DNA from: Brachynemurus nebulosus
Lineage: Eukaryota > Arthropoda > Insecta > Neuroptera > Myrmeleontidae
DNA length: 64,000 nt
Reading direction: 5' to 3'
NCBI GenBank assembly: GCA_035578155.1
Contig: JAPWDM010000004.1
Location: forward strand, 54,501,876 to 54,565,875
Part shown: positions 58,060-64,000 of the stretch, piece after piece
Layout: the number at the start of each line of letters is the position of its first letter
Position numbering within the stretch: position 1 is the stretch's first letter
Position numbers and translations under genes: made by a program
Notes under the pieces: generated by a model
Told to the model about the DNA's origin: nothing
Database searches by the model: none
Seen by the model: the letters and a program-made list of their open reading frames with translations, nothing else

Positions 58060-59541
58060 GACGGACTGTAGACAACTAATACCTATATCTAATAATTATC
58101 CCTTTTTTCTCTTAATTTATTTAGCAAAAGGGGCCGTCATGATTATGGGAAACATTGTGTTCCTGATTAACTACTCAATTTTGTTACGGTTTTTTGGGGT
58201 TCCAATACTTCTTCCCGTCCAATCGTGCTAAGGATACAGGTTGATTGACGGAACAACAATTTTTGAAAAATAGTTTATTTAATTCCTGTATTACAATTCA
58301 ACGTTGTATAATACACTGTGTACATCGACTGTTTACATAGTAACGTTTCATACACCTTTTGAACCTAAAAACAAAAAAAAATTGTATTAATTTATTGTGG
58401 ACCTTATCTAACCAAAAAGAGAAAATTTAAATACAAATATCAGTATAGTTAAATTTACACGAACAGTGAAAAAAGAAAAAAGTTGACAGATGTAAAATAG
58501 GTTACAAAGTTGACGTTTATATGTAAACAAACCGAATGATATTTAAGTGGAGGTTGTCAGTATTGGAGGAAATTGGGTCACTTGGAATTACGCATGCGCG
58601 GAAACCTCGAACGATCTAGAAGAGATCTCTGAAAGTGAAATGGGTGATGAACAGGAGGAATTAGTTCTCTTTCGACTCTTGGGGCTGGAGCGGACAAGAC
58701 GTGTCCCCTCTGGTGAACACGCTCTTTTGTTTTTTGGAGTTCAGGCGAGGAAGATGTGACAAGAGGTCTCAAACCTCTAGCAATTAAATTGTGAAGGGCC
58801 GCCATGTGGCGAATCAGTTTTTAAGCATTATTGGGATTTGAGAGCTACTATACTAATTGGTGCTGCATATAGTGTACGTATCAAGTTTTTAATAAAAAGA
58901 AAAGCATTAAAGCACTTATCACAAATATACTGCTCCATTGTTTTGATTTATTCTTCGGAACCCTTCACGGATGATTGTCCGATAATTGAGGTTGGAATTG
59001 CTATCCACGTGGTGGAATATTTTTGGCTGGTACCGCTTATTGTGTGAAAGTTGGTCCCAACTTTGTTGTTGGAGTGCAGATTCTGCCGACCGTATAATTT
59101 CCAATTTGTGGTGTTCGTCAGGAAATAGAATGTATTAGTGGTATATGTAAAATAGACACCTTGTTTATTGTGTAGTGTCCGTCGTGTGAATTATTGTGTG
59201 AGTACTTATAAAAACTCTCGTAAAACATTGTATTATTGTTTTAGTAGTAAATTCTTGTTGTTGATTATAATTACCTTGTTTCGTTGTTACTAACTGTTGA
59301 CTTTAAGTAGGGAAAGCTGAACGGACGTTCCTGTAAATAAAATTTTTTAGCATGTTTGGCATAATATTCAATGTAGTTATTTACCTGAATTGCAGCGGCC
59401 TCCGTCAGCTACATTAATTTTAATTAGGTTAAATGTGATAATTCAAATTTTAGTTTGGTAGGAAATATTTTATCAGCCGGCATATAATTACCAAAAAAAC
59501 AAAAACATTAATAAAAAAAATTACAAGTTAATAAATTTCCA
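58060..59541. other. Less AT-rich region, no gene identified
   Basis: From about 58,540 to 59,430 GC content rises, and short frames such as 58,547-58,759 occur. None shows a known domain. The patch may be part of an LTR, a promoter or an untranslated exon, but the sequence does not decide this. Confidence 0.35.
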
Positions 59542-59664
59542 TTTTAGCGAATTTCCAGAATGGAATTCAGCTATTACAGCCACTGTCATGACGCGACTTG
59601 AACCCGGGACCATGGCAGAAATTTGTTTTGAGGTCCCTAGAAACCGAAAATAATATTCACCAAA

Positions 59665-59760
<96 letters not shown>

Positions 59761-60086
59761 CCGCACGATAACTCTCGAACGAAATGTCCTAGGTTTACGA
59801 AATTTGGTGAAAATGTTGGAAGTCCCAAACCGTTGGACAAGTTCATTAGCCAGACACGTCGGATGCCAGGAACATGGTGTTTGTTCTTGCAAAAAATTAG
59901 TTTTTTGCCAAAATTTCCACTTATTTAAAAATTTTTGCGAAATTTTCTTACATCATTTAAACGACGAAAAAAAATTACATAAAAAAGGTCTTTAAACTAT
60001 TATTCTATGTCAACTAGTTTCCGAGAAAATTTAATTTTTATAAAAGGGCATTCGCTATGTTATGCAGGATGCTGCGACAGGGGTAT
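59542..60086 (+). mobile_element. R2 family copy, most complete
   Basis: Left block: TTTTAGCGAATTTCCAGAAT, TTGAGGTCCCTAGAAACCG. Then (TA)n at 59,669-59,752 and TGTGTGTGTCCGCACG. Right block: GATAACTCTCGAACGAAATG, AAACCGTTGGACAAGTTC, AGACACGTCGGATGCC. The 3' end reads ATGCAGGATGCTGCGACAGGGG, where GCAG and CTGC can form a small stem. The subterminal repeat TAGCGAATTTCC is found near the left end and inverted just before this hairpin in the sister copy at 60,548. No protein is encoded. Confidence 0.82.
59669..59752. repeat. (TA)n microsatellite in an R2 copy
   Basis: TA tract followed by GTGTGTGTCC. Confidence 0.98.
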
Positions 60087-60214
60087 ACCTATATGCATAA
60101 TTATATGAAAGAATGTGTTTGTGGTACAGGAAGATAGATTGTATATAAGTCATATACGTCATACATATGTATACATATGTTTGTATGTTACTTATATGCC
60201 GTTTTTTAGGGTTT

Positions 60215-60588
60215 CGAAGAAAGTTCTATTTTTTAGAGCTCCGAAATAAATCTCCCGAGACTATAATAGAAATTTGTTTTGGGGTCCCTAGAAACCAAAA
60301 ATAATATTCACTAAAATTTATGTATTAAATTTATATTTAGTCCCACACCGTTGGACAAATTCGTTAGCCAGCCATGTCGGATGCCTAGAACATGGTTTTT
60401 TTGACCATTTTTCGTGAAAAAAATTAGTTTTTTGCCAAAATTTTCTAAAGTTAAAAATTTTTTTCGACATTTATTTACACCATTAGAAAGAGGAGGAAAA
60501 ATCACTTAAAAGGGTGAAAAATCACAGAAAAACGGATTTTTATAAACGGAAATTCGCTATGTTATGCAGGATGCTGCGACAGGGGTAT
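60215..60588 (+). mobile_element. R2 family copy without an expanded TA tract
   Basis: GGGGTCCCTAGAAACCAAAA, TTCACTAAAATTTATGTATT, CACACCGTTGGACAAATTCG and GGAAATTCGCTATGTTATGC, then the terminal GCTGCGACAGGGG. The TA tract is only TATGTATTAAATTTATATT. Confidence 0.8.
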
Positions 60589-61999
60589 TATATTAGTACA
60601 TTCAATTACGTGAACGGTTTCTCATGTAATTATTTTTTTTTGGCATTTGAGGATTAGGCGTTCATGCCATTGTCATTGGACAGTTATGACTTTTGGGAGT
60701 CGACACTAATGTAGTTTCATATCAATTTTTTTTGATTCAGATTGAAATATAATTAATTTACTTTACTCACCTTTTGTAACATATAGATCTTCGCTATTGA
60801 ATGATCGTCCACATCTTTAAAAAGAAAACAAACCAATAGTTGTATGGAACAATCAGCCTAATAATAATGTTTCACTTCGTTCTGACTTGATTGTTATTCT
60901 TGTGTCGCACTTGTTTTTCGTTCAGCTAAATACTACTAATAGTGGTAATTATAGAGAGTCACAACTTGTTTCTGTTCTATATTTTTTTTGGATAATAAAT
61001 ATGGTGGCGCTCAACTTAGTTTAGTTTTTTTGTAATCGTAAGTATTTATTTCTTTTAGAGGATATAACCCATTACCCCCTGCTCTACCAGGCTAGTCGAG
61101 ATGCGTCAAGTGTGCACTTCTCTCAAGTGGTAACAATTTAGAGCCTCCAGAACACAGTGGCCTGGACGAACCTTTGAAATTGATAAACGGGCAACGTGTG
61201 AGTGGCTGATGAAAATTAATTATTGTTAGAAAGGCGAAATACATTCCGGAAGGTAACTATGGCGGGCCAAATACGAAATATGTTGGGTCATAAAATGGCG
61301 GACTCGAGCACGTGGCTCTCCAGATGGAATTGAAGTTAAAAGGGTTTATTTTTAATGTTAATATACGTGTTTGGAATAATTAGAAAATATTTAGCAATGT
61401 TTAACAATATCTAGCAACGAACTGAATTGAAATTGAACTGAACTTGGGTAACTACTTCGCAAATGTAATTGTTTTACAGTATTAGTGAATAATCTGTTTT
61501 CCCTTTTTTAAAACGAAGTAAGTCGGTGATGTGTAACTTAAGACGGTGTAAGTCGGTGATGTGTAACTTAAGACGGTGTAAGTCGGTGATGTGTAACTTA
61601 AGAAAATTGACTGTTAAAATGCAAATTTATTTAAATGGCAATGTTTTCGACCCGGGAATTAAAGTAAGGGTACTCCTTGTTTAATCTGTGAGATCAGACT
61701 GGCGGTTTCGAAAAGAAAACTCTAACAATAGGAACCACTGTTCACGAGACAATTTACACTTATTTAAATCTAAATAATTGGTGAAATTAACGATATCAAC
61801 TGAAAATTGACCCAGTTTGAATATGACTCAACAAGCTGGTGTAGCTAACTGGTGGTTACAAAACATAGGGACCATTTGATTTTTTTCGCGACATAACGTA
61901 TCACTTGGGTTGATATTTACCTGAGAAGTGTTTAACAATATTTTTCACATCATAAAATACTACTTACAAGTACGCATTTTCTAGACTTATTATTTGTTT
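60589..61999. other. Region without recognised genes, with a 30-bp triplication
   Basis: GTAAGTCGGTGATGTGTAAC with its following bases is repeated three times in register (61,518-61,603, 30-bp period). Otherwise unclassified. Confidence 0.45.
61518..61603. repeat. 30-bp unit, three copies
   Basis: Each unit reads GTAAGTCGGTGATGTGTAAC then TTAAGA plus four bases. The first two are near identical and the third diverges at its end. Confidence 0.9.
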
Positions 62000-62305
62000 A
62001 AATTTAAGACACATATTCTTTTGTCTCTGGGAAAACGGTTCAAAGAGGTAAAATAGCCTTTTAAAAATTGAGGTGAAAATTTAATTGTTCAAATATTTCG
62101 AAAACTGTAAGAGATAAAGCGAAAAATTAAATCGGTGAAGCTGCTTTTTCCTAAAAAGGTATCTGTTGTTTGTTCAAGCTATATCAACAGAGGTTGTTGT
62201 GAGTTAATTTTGTGCATTCTATTTGATTATAAATAGTTTAAGATATAATAACGTAGAAATTAAATTCTCAAAATTCAGTTTGAGCAACATTGTGGACAGT
62301 GGACA

Positions 62306-62308
<3 letters not shown>
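62000..62308 (+). mobile_element. Diverged arm of the giant inverted-repeat family
   Basis: GGGAAAACGGTTCAAAGAGG, TTCGAAAACTGTAAGAGATA and TCAGTTTGAGCAACATTG correspond to 15,045-15,520 in order. Confidence 0.7.

Positions 62309-62379
<71 letters not shown>
62309..62379. repeat. (TA)n microsatellite
   Basis: TA tract that directly precedes the LTR. Confidence 0.98.
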
Positions 62380-62384
<5 letters not shown>

Positions 62385-62814
62385 AGAACGACAACACACA
62401 CTGAGTCAGCATATACGTGACTTAAGTCAAACTCTCTTCACTTCCACAGATATCATATTTCAATTATTGCAATTTCAACATTTAGCAGTTCTGTAATTTT
62501 TGTAATCCTATATTTAAGAAACTTCACGTACATTTGTATCAACATTTCCTGTCCATGTGAATCTATATCAGCATTTCCTGTGAGAAATCATAAAGTTGTT
62601 TCTTTTGTATTCTAGAATGTAAAGGTATCTCCAACAAACTCAGCACTTTTACCCTATATAAAGAATTGAGAAACAGGTTGTCGGATATACTTGTCAGGAC
62701 TTAGTACGCGAATTGTAACAATCGAAACCATTATTGTAATATTTTAATTGTTGTAATAAAGTTTTGTAATAAATAAATTTTTTTTATTAACTTCGCGCAC
62801 CCCGCAAAGTTAAT
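62380..62814 (+). repeat. 5' LTR of a Ty3/Gypsy 17.6/297-type element
   Basis: It starts AGTTAAGAACGACAAC immediately after (TA)n and ends AAAGTTAAT just before a primer binding site, in the AGTTA...TAAT style of the gypsy/17.6 group. A TATATAAA box at 62,655-62,662 and AATAAA at 62,755-62,760 are spaced like an LTR promoter and poly(A) signal. The 3' LTR lies outside the window, so the borders are inferred. Confidence 0.8.
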
Positions 62815-62832
62815 TGGCGCAGTCGGTAGGAT
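62815..62832 (+). other. Primer binding site, tRNA-Ser type
   Basis: TGGCGCAGTCGGTAGGAT. From memory this matches the site used by the Drosophila 17.6 and 297 elements, which pairs with the 3' end of a serine tRNA. Confidence 0.85.
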
Positions 62833-63052
62833 CCGCGAGTACGGTGTATAAGTTTGTGAATTGTGAATTATTGACTGACGGTTCATCAGAACAATACTTC
62901 AAACTTGAGGGCACATCAAGTGTAGTGGTTCACTCAACGCCAGTACTTGGATTTCAATTCTTGACGCGGAGAAGAACTGGATCAATGTGGAAGAACATCT
63001 GCAGCTTACTGTGAGTAAAATAGTTCATTTGTTATTTGCTGCTTCTTTTTCC
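62833..63052 (+). other. Retrotransposon leader with a possible splice donor
   Basis: Untranslated leader between primer site and gag. CTGTGAGTAAAA (63,009-63,020) fits a splice donor, as errantivirus-like elements use to make a spliced env message. The short frame 62,814-63,014 is not considered coding. Confidence 0.4.
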
Positions 63053-64000
63053 ATGCCTAAAGATCCTAAATCTAAATTACAATATACAAATCCTGTACCA
63101 TACCCGACAAGTACCCCTCACATAAACGGCGCAGTAAACGCAGGTGTTGAGCTTGAAACGTTGGTATCGGAGAATATGATACATAACGTACCCCCTAGTT
63201 TAATTAGTAATAATTTAGATTCAAATTCGGTAGTAACTGAAGATAATCATAATAACAAAGTGACTGAATTATCAGGAATTACACAAATATTAGAAGCTTT
63301 TAAGATCCCAGACCCAATCAAAAATTTACCGGAATACAACGGTAACCCCAGAGCTTTGTACGATTTTATAGAAAATGTAGAGGAAATAATAAGTTGTGTT
63401 AGTATGGACTGGAGTCAAAGTTACGGAAAGATGTGGATAAGAGCAATAAGGAATAAAATTGTTGGTGAAGCTAATGAGGTGTTAAATATGTATGGAACAC
63501 CAATAGATTGGCCAACAATAAAAAATAACCTTATATCTCACTACGCCGATAAAAGGAACGAAACCACCCTTATTAGAGACTTGCATAATTTAAGACAAAA
63601 TAGTAACCAAAAAATGGAAGAATTTTATGCCCAAGTCATTGAAATTCTTTCATCATTGGTAAATTTCGTAAAATTAAACGAAGCGATCAAATCAAAAATA
63701 ACTCTATACCAGACGTTATCAAAAGACGTATTCTTAGCAGGATTAAGAGAACCAATAGGCTCAGTAGTTAGAGCTAGGAATCCCGAAACTATTCAGGTAG
63801 CCTTCGAATATGGGATTAAAGAGCAAAATATTCATTACCACCAGAAAGGAGCCGTAGCACAAATTACAAATAGGACATCCCAAAACAAACCACTTGCTCC
63901 CAGACCAACCATACCAACCTATAATCACATCACAATACCCCGAACACAATTAGTCCAACAAAAACCATTCTTTCAACCACAACAATATTATACGCAACCA
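63053..64000 (+). CDS. gag: Gag polyprotein, Ty3/Gypsy 17.6/297-type, runs off the window
   Basis: Gag would assemble the cytoplasmic particle that packages element RNA. From ATG 63,053 the frame stays open for 316 codons to the last base, so the C-terminus is not seen. Residues about 1-85 are a variable N-terminus. A capsid-like region follows, with PEYNGNPRALYDFIENVEEI, the FxGNPxxLxxFI signature of this group, then DWPTIKNNLISHYADKR, MEEFYAQVIEI and LSKDVFLAGLREPIGS. The end is Gln/Pro-rich. No zinc knuckle is reached before the edge. The frame is undamaged, unlike the gag at 1,324, and it follows an LTR and primer site in correct order, so this copy is probably young. The start codon choice rests on the first ATG after the leader. 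Confidence 0.88.
   Translation, partial: MPKDPKSKLQYTNPVPYPTSTPHINGAVNAGVELETLVSENMIHNVPPSLISNNLDSNSVVTEDNHNNKVTELSGITQILEAFKIPDPIKNLPEYNGNPRALYDFIENVEEIISCVSMDWSQSYGKMWIRAIRNKIVGEANEVLNMYGTPIDWPTIKNNLISHYADKRNETTLIRDLHNLRQNSNQKMEEFYAQVIEILSSLVNFVKLNEAIKSKITLYQTLSKDVFLAGLREPIGSVVRARNPETIQVAFEYGIKEQNIHYHQKGAVAQITNRTSQNKPLAPRPTIPTYNHITIPRTQLVQQKPFFQPQQYYTQP

Noticed and set aside
58547..58759. 70-codon open frame as a host exon
   Set aside because: The region is less AT-rich and could be exonic, but nothing in the frame supports a protein family and splice sites were not convincing.

Overview
This is an AT-rich stretch of eukaryotic nuclear DNA that is almost entirely transposable elements and simple repeats. 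It is most likely from an arthropod, probably an insect. The grounds are Jockey-type and RTE-like LINEs, Ty3/Gypsy elements (one with a primer binding site of the 17.6/297 type), Helitron and Tc1/mariner debris, insect-style MITEs, and at least fifteen (TA)n tracts. No conserved host protein-coding gene could be recognised. The species cannot be named from the sequence alone.

Layout. 0.2-2.6 kb: decayed Ty3/Gypsy gag-protease. 2.6-4.2 kb: foldback element cutting it off. 6.1-6.8 kb: hAT-like MITE. 7.3-8.3 kb: terminal-inverted-repeat element built from short ACAAAATAACC units. 8.9-9.3 kb: 84-bp tandem palindromic repeats. 11.0-13.9 kb: dead RTE-like LINE carrying a foldback element with a 9-bp target duplication. 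14.1-14.4 kb: short MITE. 15.0-16.4 kb: giant inverted repeat. 16.6-19.8 kb: TIR element with a dead LINE inside. 19.8-23.5 kb: dead Jockey LINE on the minus strand. 23.5-25.0 kb: copy of a dispersed family here called R1, with a nested 1-kb element. 25.4-26.1 kb: copy of family R2, split by a MITE. 26.3-28.4 kb: non-autonomous Helitron. 30.1-31.9 kb: two TIR elements side by side. 34.8-40.5 kb: two R1 copies, the second interrupted by a SINE, an R2 copy and others. 40.7-42.7 kb: foldback holding several nested elements. 44.3-45.3 kb: TIR element. 45.4-49.3 kb: R2 copies and a 120-bp satellite. 49.3-53.5 kb: palindromic MITE and an apparently intact DNA transposon. 56-60.6 kb: R2 copies and Tc1 debris. 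62.4 kb to the end: a young-looking 17.6/297-type LTR retrotransposon whose gag runs out of the window.

The most interesting locus is 49,712-53,141. It is a 3,430-bp element with perfect 32-bp terminal inverted repeats, one uninterrupted 741-codon reading frame, a plausible 5' intron and a poly(A) signal. The protein has cysteine pairs, basic nuclear-localisation-like patches and a candidate DDE triad (D469, D551, and E590 or E599). I could not assign it to a named superfamily.

Three themes link the rest. R1 and R2 share one architecture: a left block, a (TA)n tract, a right block, a short subterminal inverted repeat and a hairpin near the 3' end. That resembles Helentron-associated elements (DINE-1/HINE). 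The (TA)n tracts serve as landing sites for other elements. Many elements carry inverted, internally tandem ends, and some insertions can be read as clean events by comparing palindrome arms.
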